Of a stretch of DNA of 64,000 bases, positions 43,926-52,896 are shown in pieces. The notes below the pieces were generated by a model that searched no databases, was not told where the DNA came from, and saw only the letters and a program-made list of their open reading frames with translations. The stretch is from positions 1 to 64,000 of the forward strand of contig JAFULR010000005.1 of assembly GCA_017483195.1 (NCBI GenBank), written 5' to 3'. Each line of letters opens with the position of its first letter. Positions within the stretch are counted from its first letter, which is position 1. Both the position numbers and the translations under genes were made by a program. This DNA is from Clostridia bacterium. Lineage in GTDB: Bacteria > Bacillota > Clostridia > Oscillospirales > CAG-272.

Positions 43926-44624
43926 TCATTTCTTGTCTTCCTCGTCCATTATCTCGGAGAGGTCGAAGTCAGCATTGCAATCACGGACGTTGCGAATGGC
44001 ACGGCTCACAGTTTTATAAGAAGCATCTACGCCCGAGGGGTCATATCTGTAATTGCTCGCACGGTCGCGGCGGATTCCGAGATCGTCGGCAGTCTGCGCC
44101 ACGTCAATGTTCGCTCCAAGGAATATGAAATCCCAACCGAGCTCTTTTTGTGTGCGTGTGATTCTATCCTTGATCATCTTTTGAGAATAGCGGCAGCTCG
44201 CGTTCTCCATACCGTCGGTGGTGATAACAAAAATCGTGTGCTCGGGCACGTCCTCTGCTCTTGAGTACTTGTGCACGTTTCTGATATGGTGCATCGCATC
44301 GCCCACAGCATCAAGCAAAGCGGTGCTTCCGCGCACCTGATAGCCGCGACGAGTCATTGGCTCGATCTTTTCAATGTCCACGCGATCGTGAAGCACGTAG
44401 CTTTCGTGATCGAAAAGCACGGTTGAAACGTAAACCTTGCCTTCCTTCTCTTTCTGCGCTTGAATCGTAGAATTGAAACCACCGATCGTGTCCGCCTCAA
44501 GCCCCGACATACTTCCGCTTCGGTCAAGAATGAACACAAGCTCGGTGATACCGTTGGGGCACTTTTTAGGAGCAGGCATTTTGATACCGCCACAATCTTT
44601 GATCATCTTTTCATTTTTCTTCAT
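43926..44624 (-). CDS. VWA-domain protein
   Basis: 232 aa from MKKNEKMIKDCGGIK, RBS GGAGGAC. MIDAS motif DRSGSMSG at about 34-41, with the matching TALLDAVGDAM and TTDGMENAS positions. Cytoplasmic. This subgroup resembles tellurite-resistance-associated VWA proteins such as TerY in layout, but no Ter genes are present. Likely a metal-dependent protein-binding module. Confidence 0.85.
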   Translation of the reverse strand: MKKNEKMIKDCGGIKMPAPKKCPNGITELVFILDRSGSMSGLEADTIGGFNSTIQAQKEKEGKVYVSTVLFDHESYVLHDRVDIEKIEPMTRRGYQVRGSTALLDAVGDAMHHIRNVHKYSRAEDVPEHTIFVITTDGMENASCRYSQKMIKDRITRTQKELGWDFIFLGANIDVAQTADDLGIRRDRASNYRYDPSGVDASYKTVSRAIRNVRDCNADFDLSEIMDEEDKK

Positions 44625-44644
44625 TATTTTGTCCTCCAAAATAA

Positions 44645-44682
44645 AATATAGTCGCAAGACACAACTGCCTTACGACTATATC
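44645..44682. repeat. Imperfect hairpin upstream of the VWA gene
   Basis: ATATAGTCG and CGACTATAT are inverted around about 20 nt. Position just before the VWA gene suggests an operator or leader. Confidence 0.4.
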
Positions 44683-44724
44683 TTACACTATTCGGTTTAA
44701 CAAAAGGTCGCTCGTTGGGGGACA

Positions 44725-45195
44725 TTATAAGCCGAGCAAATGCCAAGCCTCATGATATTTAAGTCTTTCGCTTTCGTCGACAAAAATAAAAATTCTCATA
44801 GTAGTTTCGTTATGCTTTTTTCCTTGATATTCTGGGCTATTCAACCAATTTTCATATTCATTCTTGATTTTTTCAGCTAAAAATGTACTTGGAACAACAT
44901 AATAACTTGGCATTTTTCCTTCATTCATATTTACAAGCACATAAAAAAGATTATCGTTGAAAATTTCTTCAAGCTTTTTAGTCATCATCCATCTGTTAAC
45001 CATTTCATTATTACTTGTTTTAACTTGAATAGCAACTGATTTACTACCGTCTTTATTTGAAGCTAAAATATCAATTGCTTTGGTATTTTTTCCGGTAAGC
45101 GAAGCAATATATCCCCTTCTGGTTAATTCTGCGGCTACAAAGAATTCGCCCGCAATTCCTATACTACTATTGCTATTTATTATCTTTTCCTTCAT
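44725..45195 (-). CDS. PD-(D/E)XK nuclease-like protein (DUF4365-like)
   Basis: 156 aa, RBS AAAGGAGAT. GIAGEFFVAAELTRRGYIAS, then TKAIDILASNKDGSK and VAIQVKTSN, give Glu, Asp and Q-x-K of a Holliday-resolvase-like nuclease core. Such short proteins are common in accessory regions. Function uncertain. Confidence 0.75.
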   Translation of the reverse strand: MKEKIINSNSSIGIAGEFFVAAELTRRGYIASLTGKNTKAIDILASNKDGSKSVAIQVKTSNNEMVNRWMMTKKLEEIFNDNLFYVLVNMNEGKMPSYYVVPSTFLAEKIKNEYENWLNSPEYQGKKHNETTMRIFIFVDESERLKYHEAWHLLGL

Positions 45196-45213
45196 AATTT
45201 TAATCTCCTTTTA

Positions 45214-46197
45214 TCAACACCCCAGCAACACCTGATCGTACTGATAGAGCACCTCGTTGACCTCGTGAATGTCTTTATACTTCCCTGTTTTAACGAAATA
45301 TTCGATAATTACATCGAACTTGCTTGAACGCGAGAGGCACATCCCTGCGGTTGAAAGCAAATGCTCGGTCTCTTCAAGACTGAGATGGAGTCCGATCGCA
45401 AAGCTCACCGCCGTGATCTTTGATGGAGTGTAATTCTTCGTGCATTTGATTTTTGAAAACACCTTTCGACTCACGTTCGAGCGCTTGTATGCCTCAACGT
45501 CGGTCATTCCCTTTTTGTCTATGTAATCAAAAAGCGTGTCGCTGAAACCCTTGTCGAGATTATCAAAGTAATCATCTAAAGAACTACTCTCCATTGAGCA
45601 ACACTTAGAAAAAGCTATTGAACAATCAGCGCCCTTAGGATCAAGCCAACCTTCGTCCTCATCTTCTTGATTGTAAACTCTCTCAATATAACTATCGAGC
45701 TCACTTTTCAATGATTGACTGATCTCATAGGAATCAACATCGTACACAACGAGATAAACGTTCATCTCGTGCTTCATCAAAAAGTCGCTGATCGTCGCGG
45801 TTGCAATCTTCAACACTTTGTCCTTCGGATAGCCGTAAGTGCCCGACGCAATAAGCGGAAATGCTACACTACGGCACTTGTTATCCCATGCAAGCTCAAG
45901 CGCTTCAAGATAGCAGGAGCGAAGCAAAACGCGTTCCCCGCCAAGTCCGCCACGCCACACGGGACCTGCCACGTGGATGACGAACTTGCAGTTCTCCATC
46001 GCATACGCGGGTGTTAACACCGCCTCGCCAACTGAGAGCGAGCCAATCTCCGCACAACGAGCATCCATCTGCTCCTCCGCCGCCTCGCGTATCAGCGCAT
46101 CCACGCCACCGCCACCGGACAACCATCTGTCCGTCGGATTCACTATCGCATCGCACTTTATTTTGGTTATGTCTTGTCTGATTATTTGAAGTGGCAT
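45214..46197 (-). CDS. Macro-domain protein with C-terminal helical domain
   Basis: 327 aa. The macro domain covers about 1-165: ADP-ribose loops CDAIVNPTDRWLSGGGGVD and PLIASGTYGYPKDKVL. The C-terminal 110 residues form a helical region with KKGMTDVEAYKRSNVSRKV and IGLHLSLEETEHLLS, an Xre-like arrangement seen in a long Firmicutes subgroup. It binds or hydrolyses ADP-ribose derivatives. Fits with the nearby ADP-ribosylglycohydrolase. Confidence 0.9.
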   Translation of the reverse strand: MPLQIIRQDITKIKCDAIVNPTDRWLSGGGGVDALIREAAEEQMDARCAEIGSLSVGEAVLTPAYAMENCKFVIHVAGPVWRGGLGGERVLLRSCYLEALELAWDNKCRSVAFPLIASGTYGYPKDKVLKIATATISDFLMKHEMNVYLVVYDVDSYEISQSLKSELDSYIERVYNQEDEDEGWLDPKGADCSIAFSKCCSMESSSLDDYFDNLDKGFSDTLFDYIDKKGMTDVEAYKRSNVSRKVFSKIKCTKNYTPSKITAVSFAIGLHLSLEETEHLLSTAGMCLSRSSKFDVIIEYFVKTGKYKDIHEVNEVLYQYDQVLLGC

Positions 46198-46207
46198 AAT
46201 TACTCCT

Positions 46208-46915
46208 TTATTTAATAGTCAATATGTTGTTTTCTATGCAATAATCAATGCCCATTTTAATCTCATTTCCATTTTCTTTTTTCAATGTTACGCACATCAA
46301 ATCGGCAGCTATCACTACTCCGATCTCACCAGACGAAAACCTTACAATGTTCCCTGGCGTTCTAAGTGCATTATCAAGCTTATTACCTGCACCATCATCT
46401 ATTTTGGCAGCTATGGATTTCAAACCCAATTTACGTGCTGTATAATAACGCAAATACTTGCCTTTCAAATAGTATTGTTTGTTGTCACAAGATACATAAA
46501 TAGGTCTATCCAATTCTCCGTGATCTTCATAGTACTTCACCATATCTTCCACTTTTTTTGTATTCGGTGCTTTGAAGGAAGCGTTATCAACGTAAATATC
46601 CTCAAAATTAATATATCTCGTGCCTTTAAAATCAAGTTTAGGTTTTATAGGGCAACACTTAACCACTCTACTTGCTTCTGTTACAACGGTACTTGATTTA
46701 GAGGATACAACTTTTCTCCTCTCATTGGGAAATCTAACTGTATCCACATCATATATATCGCAATAAGTAGACTCGCTACACCGTCTTGTCTTTGCCACAC
46801 AGTAACTGTCTTCTTTGCGATAGTATCTGCATTTTCGTTTATCTCTTTTAGGAAGATCATCGTTCTTTTTCAAAACTTGAATAACTTTATTTCCCCAGTT
46901 TCCTGTCTTCGGCAT
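46208..46915 (-). CDS. ParB/Srx-like protein with cysteine-rich N-terminus
   Basis: 235 aa, RBS TAGGAGTATG. The N-terminus holds a Cys-rich, probably zinc-binding segment (CRYYRKEDSYC, then CSESTYC). The middle, FEDIYVDNASFKAPNTKK to YYLKGKYLRYYTARKLG, resembles the ParB N-terminal nuclease/CTPase fold with its substrate-like loop. The C-terminal 60 residues look like a small beta domain. Function unknown. Confidence 0.65.
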   Translation of the reverse strand: MPKTGNWGNKVIQVLKKNDDLPKRDKRKCRYYRKEDSYCVAKTRRCSESTYCDIYDVDTVRFPNERRKVVSSKSSTVVTEASRVVKCCPIKPKLDFKGTRYINFEDIYVDNASFKAPNTKKVEDMVKYYEDHGELDRPIYVSCDNKQYYLKGKYLRYYTARKLGLKSIAAKIDDGAGNKLDNALRTPGNIVRFSSGEIGVVIAADLMCVTLKKENGNEIKMGIDYCIENNILTIK

Positions 46916-47022
46916 ATCATACTCCTATAGTCTTTTTTTAATTATATCACCATATATCAAAAATTGCAACCTGTTGGATAAATTTGATGAAAGGTGTAGC
47001 TGAATGACGACAGAAAAAGATA

Positions 47023-47043
47023 CGCACCCTAATTCAGGGTGCG
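47023..47043 (-). terminator. Terminator of the 47-kb small gene and R-M operon
   Basis: CGCACCCT-AATTC-AGGGTGCG; on the minus strand followed by TATCTTTTT. Confidence 0.75.
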
Positions 47044-47064
47044 CAATTAAATATATTCTTACTA

Positions 47065-47391
47065 TTAGATTCTTGATATGCCCAAATAGCCAATTTCCTT
47101 TATAGCTTTTTTGATTCCTATAGATATAGTTGTATACATAGCTGATCCAATCAGGGCCTTATGTTGCTTAGGTTTGTATATTAATCCTGTTAAAAAATAT
47201 GAAATAATATGTATAATCTTTTCAAGTATTGTATTTATTATTTTACCTAATACCTTACCGAACACACCAAATATTTCTAAAAATTCAGTAGGATTAGGAG
47301 AAAAATGGCTTCTAAGGAATCTGCCAGCTTTTTTCGTGCTTTTATAGCCTAAGAACCTATTATTAGTCCTTGTTTTTTTGTTCTTTCTAAT
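47065..47391 (-). CDS. Small hydrophobic protein, possible ATT start
   Basis: The frame runs open from a strong site AGAAAGGAGGGAAC and an in-frame ATT at 47391 (108 aa, beginning IRKNKKTRTNNRF). The next usual start is GTG 47265 (66 aa), which has no ribosome binding site. The C-terminal part is hydrophobic (IIHIISYFLTGLIY). It is the last gene of the R-M operon strand. ATT starts are rare, so the true start is uncertain. Function unknown. Confidence 0.5.
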   Translation of the reverse strand: MRKNKKTRTNNRFLGYKSTKKAGRFLRSHFSPNPTEFLEIFGVFGKVLGKIINTILEKIIHIISYFLTGLIYKPKQHKALIGSAMYTTISIGIKKAIKEIGYLGISRI

Positions 47392-47411
47392 TTTTGTTCC
47401 CTCCTTTCTAA

Positions 47412-50400
47412 TTACTTAATATTACTCATAATACTTAGCAAGCTCTGATAACTATCAACGTCGTGATACCTAACCTTGCTTGAAGAAATCTCATTAAAGA
47501 GCTTCTTAGCACAAGAAATCTTTGCTTGCTCAATGGGTTTAAGTTGCAGTGACTCCATTGTTCCTTTCGTCTCTGCAATAAAGTAGATGTGTTTTACTGT
47601 GCCTTCATTGAAAGCTATTGCCCAGTCGGGCGAATAGTTTCCTACCGGTGTCGGGATATGGAATCCTTTTGGAAGCTTCGCGTAAACACAAACCTCCTCT
47701 GCAGCATCCAAATCCTCGACAAACCTACGCTCGCCACTCATACCATCAGTAGCGTAACCGTCGGTAAACACATAGTCCTGAATGGACTTCTTTGCCAGGA
47801 AAGCCTTTTCGAAGCTGTGACCTGTCTTTTCAGCAGTGAAAATGTCACTATCGTATGTGCCGCCTGTCTCATCATAAGAAATGTGCTCAACAATCATTGT
47901 CGCCTTCTGCTCATTGATAAGCTTAATCACCTTCGATATGAACTCTTCGGGATTAAACTTAAACTTGTAGAACTGCTTGGGCTCAATTCCTTCAAGAATC
48001 TTCGCTACCGTTCTACGCGTCAGCTTCGTACCTTCTGCAACCTTACCAATAAGGTCATAGGACACTTTGCTGTGTTGAGCATTTCTTAACGTTTGGGTAC
48101 GTGTCTTGGCGGTTTTAAAACCGTCACCACGTTCAATTTCATGCTCGGTAAGCTCACTTTTCTGAGAACCTACCGAAGTAGTGTATTGCAACTCAGTAAC
48201 AAATAGCTTAGTATTGATATGATTTATTGACTTTCTGATAAGCTCGTCGCTATCAAAGTCAACCCTATACGCATACTGACGGTTGATAAGTTTCCAAAGA
48301 GTCTGGAACTCTTTCTTATAGAAGTTCTCGTTCAAAGGATTCTCCTTGATCTTTGTTTCATGACCGTTGGTAAACATATCGTCAAGAACGCTTTCATCAA
48401 ATACGGCTTGTACAAGCTTATGAATTCCTTCACTCATAGGTGCAAGTTGTGGCGGCAACGGTACCAAAGTTCCATTTGCAAGATCGTTACGATACTTATC
48501 TGTAATCTTTCTGTCCATATAGTCAGCATAACCATTTGCGATAAGGTAGCCCTCAATAATATTTGCGGCTTTATCATCAATCTGCGTGGGAATGCCATCA
48601 ACCTTAACATACTTGCCTTTGAAGTAATCACTGGTAGCTGCAAGAGGTCTGTCATAGAGCATTTCTTTGATGTCCTTCTGCAAGTCGGATACAAAGTTCT
48701 TGTAGCTCTCATTTGCGATAACTGTAAGCACGTTGATGTCATGCACAACTTCGCCTACCGTTTCGTTATCCATTCTGTTACCGGTACTATCAACGCAAAG
48801 ACGAAGACCGCGTCCTACTTCTTGACGTTTAGCGGTCGTACTGTCAGTATGACGGAGCGTACAGATTTGGAATACATTGGGGTTATCCCAACCCTCTCTT
48901 AAAGCCGAGTGCGAGAAAATAAATCTCGTTGGTTCATCAAACGAAAGCAAACGTTCTTTGTTTTTCAAAATAAGATCGTAAGCGGAAATATCGTCAGAAA
49001 CTGCACCCTCTTTAACGCGTGCTGCTTCTTTACCGTCTTTGGCGTTGTTTACGCTTCTTCCGGTCTTCTTATCAATACTGAAATATCCTCTGTGTACTGC
49101 ATGCGGATCATCGCAAACAGAACGCAAATATCTTTGATAAGGTGTGTCTATGAGAGTGAGATTATCGTTCAGAATACTAAGATACTCTTCTTCAAATATC
49201 TTACCGTATTCACCAAGAACCTCGTCACCGTTTTCATCGTACTGACGGTATTTTGCAACCTCATCAATGAAGAACAAAGACAGAGTCTTGATACCCTTAT
49301 TATAGTTCTTTTCCTCTTTCTCAAAGTGCGAAAGAATAGTTTCACGAATCTGAATACGACGCATATCCTGCTCGGATACGTCACCCACAACGTTGTTTGC
49401 GTAGATTACTTCACCATTAGTAAACGTTACGCAGTTGTGTAAAGGATCGATCTCGGAAATAACGTATCCCTTGTATTGTTCCATATTCTTGGATTCAACG
49501 TAAAGATTATCACCAACATCAAAAATTCTGGTTTCACGGTTAATACTCTTGTTGTATCCGATTTCAAGTTCAATCTTAGCTCTCGGAGGATGCTTGGGCG
49601 AAACGATTATACGCTCAAGGTAGAGGTACTTATCGGTTCCACGGAAGTTCTTAACCTCAAAGCCCTTGACCTCAATTTTCTTTACAAGACGCTTGTTAAA
49701 AGCATCAAGTGCATCAAGCACGTACACAAGATTATGCTGTGTTCTGTGCGTTGCAGAATAATTGATTGTAAAAAGCGGATTAAAGTTTTGAAGTGCCTTT
49801 TGAGTAACTTCACCACCCATTTTTTGAGGCTCGTCCAAGATGATAATAGGTCTATTTGCCTTAATTACATCAATAGGACGACGCGATGCGAACTCATCGC
49901 GCTTGGAGTAAATAATCAGCTGTTCTTTAGTCTTCTTCTTTCCATCCTCTGAGAAAGAACGTGCAAATGCCTGCGTGTTAATAATCATAACGTTAATGCT
50001 TGAACTTGATGAAAAGCTATCAAGCTCTTTCAAGTCGGCACTATTATATACGAAGAACCTTGCCTTTTTGCCATAGTGCTCCATAAAGTGATCCGTTGTA
50101 ATCTCAAATGACTTTTTTACACCCTCACGGATAGCAATGGACGGAACAACCACGATAAACTTACTCCAACCGTAACGCTTATTCAGCTCGAACATTGTCT
50201 TTATGTACACATAAGTTTTGCCTGTGCCGGTTTCCATCTCTACGTCAAGAGAACATTTGCCAAGATGACCCTCGAGCTGCTTTGATTGTTTTATATTATT
50301 TTCATTTTGAAGCTGCTGAATATTGGCAAGAAGCTGAGCGTCGGTGAGGTTAATTTCCTCATTTTTATATCCGCTATCGCCAATAATATCATCTTCTATA

Positions 50401-50549
50401 TCCGCAACCGATACCTGTGCTTTTGTTGACTTTTTACCAATGTCACGAATGTAGCTTACGCTATCATGCATTCCTTGACCGTTAAAAACTCTGACTACAG
50501 CATCTACAGCATCTGTTTGATATTGTTGTATTTTAAATTTGAATTTCAC
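47412..50549 (-). CDS. res: Type III restriction endonuclease subunit (Res)
   Basis: 1045 aa from GTG 50549 (GTGA overlap with the membrane gene). Superfamily 2 helicase: METGTGKT at about 105-112, DEPQKMGG (motif II) near 245, and VGRGLRLC near 600. The C-terminal nuclease shows PDWAIAF and IAETKG, the PD-(D/E)XK signature of Res. It translocates or switches along DNA and cleaves when complexed with Mod. Confidence 0.93.
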   Translation of the reverse strand: MKFKFKIQQYQTDAVDAVVRVFNGQGMHDSVSYIRDIGKKSTKAQVSVADIEDDIIGDSGYKNEEINLTDAQLLANIQQLQNENNIKQSKQLEGHLGKCSLDVEMETGTGKTYVYIKTMFELNKRYGWSKFIVVVPSIAIREGVKKSFEITTDHFMEHYGKKARFFVYNSADLKELDSFSSSSSINVMIINTQAFARSFSEDGKKKTKEQLIIYSKRDEFASRRPIDVIKANRPIIILDEPQKMGGEVTQKALQNFNPLFTINYSATHRTQHNLVYVLDALDAFNKRLVKKIEVKGFEVKNFRGTDKYLYLERIIVSPKHPPRAKIELEIGYNKSINRETRIFDVGDNLYVESKNMEQYKGYVISEIDPLHNCVTFTNGEVIYANNVVGDVSEQDMRRIQIRETILSHFEKEEKNYNKGIKTLSLFFIDEVAKYRQYDENGDEVLGEYGKIFEEEYLSILNDNLTLIDTPYQRYLRSVCDDPHAVHRGYFSIDKKTGRSVNNAKDGKEAARVKEGAVSDDISAYDLILKNKERLLSFDEPTRFIFSHSALREGWDNPNVFQICTLRHTDSTTAKRQEVGRGLRLCVDSTGNRMDNETVGEVVHDINVLTVIANESYKNFVSDLQKDIKEMLYDRPLAATSDYFKGKYVKVDGIPTQIDDKAANIIEGYLIANGYADYMDRKITDKYRNDLANGTLVPLPPQLAPMSEGIHKLVQAVFDESVLDDMFTNGHETKIKENPLNENFYKKEFQTLWKLINRQYAYRVDFDSDELIRKSINHINTKLFVTELQYTTSVGSQKSELTEHEIERGDGFKTAKTRTQTLRNAQHSKVSYDLIGKVAEGTKLTRRTVAKILEGIEPKQFYKFKFNPEEFISKVIKLINEQKATMIVEHISYDETGGTYDSDIFTAEKTGHSFEKAFLAKKSIQDYVFTDGYATDGMSGERRFVEDLDAAEEVCVYAKLPKGFHIPTPVGNYSPDWAIAFNEGTVKHIYFIAETKGTMESLQLKPIEQAKISCAKKLFNEISSSKVRYHDVDSYQSLLSIMSNIK

Positions 50550-50944
50550 TTATTATCATCCCCCTTTTCTTGAGAAATGTAATAATCCATTATGTTTTTG
50601 TTGGATTTGTCAATGCTTTTTTGAGATATCTCCATTTGACGCACTATCAAAAAAACAATAGTAATAACAGTAACATTTACAAATAAAATCCAAAATAGTG
50701 AAGACAAATACTTTACCATAGTAAACGCATCTTCTCCAGACCATTTCAAAAACAAATCTTGTATATTGTTACTTAGCAAAAATGTTAATAGAATTCCAAA
50801 AACAAAGGTTGAAAAACTAATATATATTGAATAAATAGATGTTAATACATCTGCTTTTTTTCCGAAAACCTTTTTGGAAAATAATCCACAAATGATGCTT
50901 GCAACTATCGAAGCAGCAACGCCTATTAAAAAGTCCAAAATCAT
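50546..50944 (-). CDS. Small membrane protein inserted between mod and res
   Basis: 132 aa with three hydrophobic segments (FLIGVAASIVASIICGLF, then FSTFVFGILLTFLLS, then LFWILFVNVTVITIVFLIV) and a charged tail. It overlaps both neighbours (TAATG with mod, GTGA with res), so it is fully coupled. Type III systems do not normally contain such a gene. Could be a membrane effector or anchor. Confidence 0.8.
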   Translation of the reverse strand: MILDFLIGVAASIVASIICGLFSKKVFGKKADVLTSIYSIYISFSTFVFGILLTFLLSNNIQDLFLKWSGEDAFTMVKYLSSLFWILFVNVTVITIVFLIVRQMEISQKSIDKSNKNIMDYYISQEKGDDNK

Positions 50945-52896
50945 TACAGCACCTTTCTTTCTGTATCAGGGCTGTACGTAGCGAAGATCTGCTCAAAGTT
51001 GGTTGCTACGCTATCGTTTGCCATGGAGCTGTCACGCATAACGAAATAGTACGGCTTCTTCTTTGCAATAGCGGTGATGGTTTCCTCGCTGACGTTGCTA
51101 TCGAAGCAAGCGTACAGGAAGCCATCGGCAACGTTGAATACCTTTTTGCCGGCGATAATCTCTTTCTCAATCTTGCTGGAGAGCAGCACGCCGAGGTCGA
51201 GCATGACCTGGAAAAGAAGATCTTCTGGCGTTCTGTCCTCTTTGATGTTGTCGGAGAGCATATCAAACATGTTTATTTCGTACTCGTCGGGAGTATAATA
51301 AACGTCCTTCATGTTAGAAGAATCCAGCTTGAGCACACGGAAGCCGGTATCAAGGTTCTGAGCCATCATGCCGTTTTCTTCTTTGATCTTTGCACCGGCA
51401 CGACGAATACGCTCCTTGCCAATTTCGCAAATAGTCCTATATCCTTGCTTATATGCAGGGGTCTTTTCTGCAATTGTTTCCGGAAGCTGTACCATAATAA
51501 ATTTTCTATATAAGCTATCCTCAACATTCAATTGCATTACTGCATGAGCCGTTGTTGCAGAACCAGAGAAAAAGTCAAGAATAATATCATCATCGTTTTT
51601 GCAAAGCGTGCTGATAATTCTTTTTGCAACATAAACGGGTTTTGGATTATCAAACGGCATCCCCATAGCATCATCGCTACCGCCAAAATACAACAAAGAC
51701 GCAACTGCTTCTTCCATGTTGTCTTTTAAGAAGTATTTTTGTCTCGGTTGAGTGTTTTCATCAGCACCAAACTCGATTTTGTCTAAGGCTAACAGCTCAT
51801 CCATCTTCTTATCCGTAAATCTCCAGCCTTTCTCGGGGACAGGACAAGGTTTATTTGTAATAGGATGAATCAACGGTCTATGAGAACGGGTTTCGGGCTT
51901 ATCAGGAGCCGCCATGGAAACCGGCTGATATATTTTTCCTTGAGAATCAATCAAAGAATATGCACTTTCTCCACCAGAAAGCGACGACTTATTGTTTTTG
52001 ATCCACTCTTTATATTCCATTCGAACTTTTTCGTTGACCGTTCCATATTTTTTAATCAAAGATTCAACCTTTGAAATCATTTCGTCGGCATGCTCCTTTT
52101 TCTTCAAAAAAGGAACCGTGGCAAAAACGGAAATGTTTTTACAAAATACAAGTATAGACTCATGTTGATATGCGACACCAGCAACTACACCTTTGGGGTT
52201 TCTCTTGTCCCAAACAATTGTGCCAAGTTCATTTTGAGCACCAAAAATTTCTTTGCATACTGCCTGCATAGTATAGACTTCATTTTCATCTATATGAATG
52301 AATATCGCACCATCATCAGCAAGCAAGTCCTTCGCCAGTTTCAATCTCGGATAAATCATATTCAGCCAATCGGTATGGAAGCGACCATTACTTTCAGTGT
52401 TGGTGAAAAGTCTGTTACCGTCTTCATCGAGCTGACCACTATGTACAAGATATTCTTCAAGACTTTCAGAAAAATTATCTTTGTAAATAAAATCAACAGA
52501 TGTATTATAGGGCGGGTCGATGTAGATCATCTTGATCTTGCCAAGATAGGTCTCCTGCAAGAGCTTGAGCACGGCAAGGTTGTCACCCTCAATATAGAGG
52601 TTCTGCGTGGTATCAAAGTCAACGCTCTCCTCTCTGCAAGGACGGAGCGTATCGCTAATAGGAGCGTTGGCCGCCAGGATGGACTTCTTCTTATCGGGCC
52701 AAGTGAACTGATAGCGTTCCTCTTTGCCTTCCACCACAACAGAGGAAAGCTCCTGCTTCAGCATATCAAAATCAATGGCGTACTCCAGCTCACCCGCGTC
52801 GTTCTTCCTTTCGGTCACGCAGTTCGGGAACAGAGCTCCAATCTTCTTTATATTGTCGTCCACTTTATTAAGACTGTGCATTTTCAGTTTGTCCAT
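50944..52896 (-). CDS. mod: Type III DNA methyltransferase (Mod)
   Basis: 650 aa, RBS GGAGGACG. N6-adenine beta-class methyltransferase: catalytic DPPYNT at about 127-132 and the AdoMet motif DFFSGSATTAHAV near 455. The long central region between them is the target recognition domain. It provides DNA specificity for both methylation and Res cleavage. Overlaps the RES-domain gene by 29 bp. Confidence 0.94.
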   Translation of the reverse strand: MDKLKMHSLNKVDDNIKKIGALFPNCVTERKNDAGELEYAIDFDMLKQELSSVVVEGKEERYQFTWPDKKKSILAANAPISDTLRPCREESVDFDTTQNLYIEGDNLAVLKLLQETYLGKIKMIYIDPPYNTSVDFIYKDNFSESLEEYLVHSGQLDEDGNRLFTNTESNGRFHTDWLNMIYPRLKLAKDLLADDGAIFIHIDENEVYTMQAVCKEIFGAQNELGTIVWDKRNPKGVVAGVAYQHESILVFCKNISVFATVPFLKKKEHADEMISKVESLIKKYGTVNEKVRMEYKEWIKNNKSSLSGGESAYSLIDSQGKIYQPVSMAAPDKPETRSHRPLIHPITNKPCPVPEKGWRFTDKKMDELLALDKIEFGADENTQPRQKYFLKDNMEEAVASLLYFGGSDDAMGMPFDNPKPVYVAKRIISTLCKNDDDIILDFFSGSATTAHAVMQLNVEDSLYRKFIMVQLPETIAEKTPAYKQGYRTICEIGKERIRRAGAKIKEENGMMAQNLDTGFRVLKLDSSNMKDVYYTPDEYEINMFDMLSDNIKEDRTPEDLLFQVMLDLGVLLSSKIEKEIIAGKKVFNVADGFLYACFDSNVSEETITAIAKKKPYYFVMRDSSMANDSVATNFEQIFATYSPDTERKVL

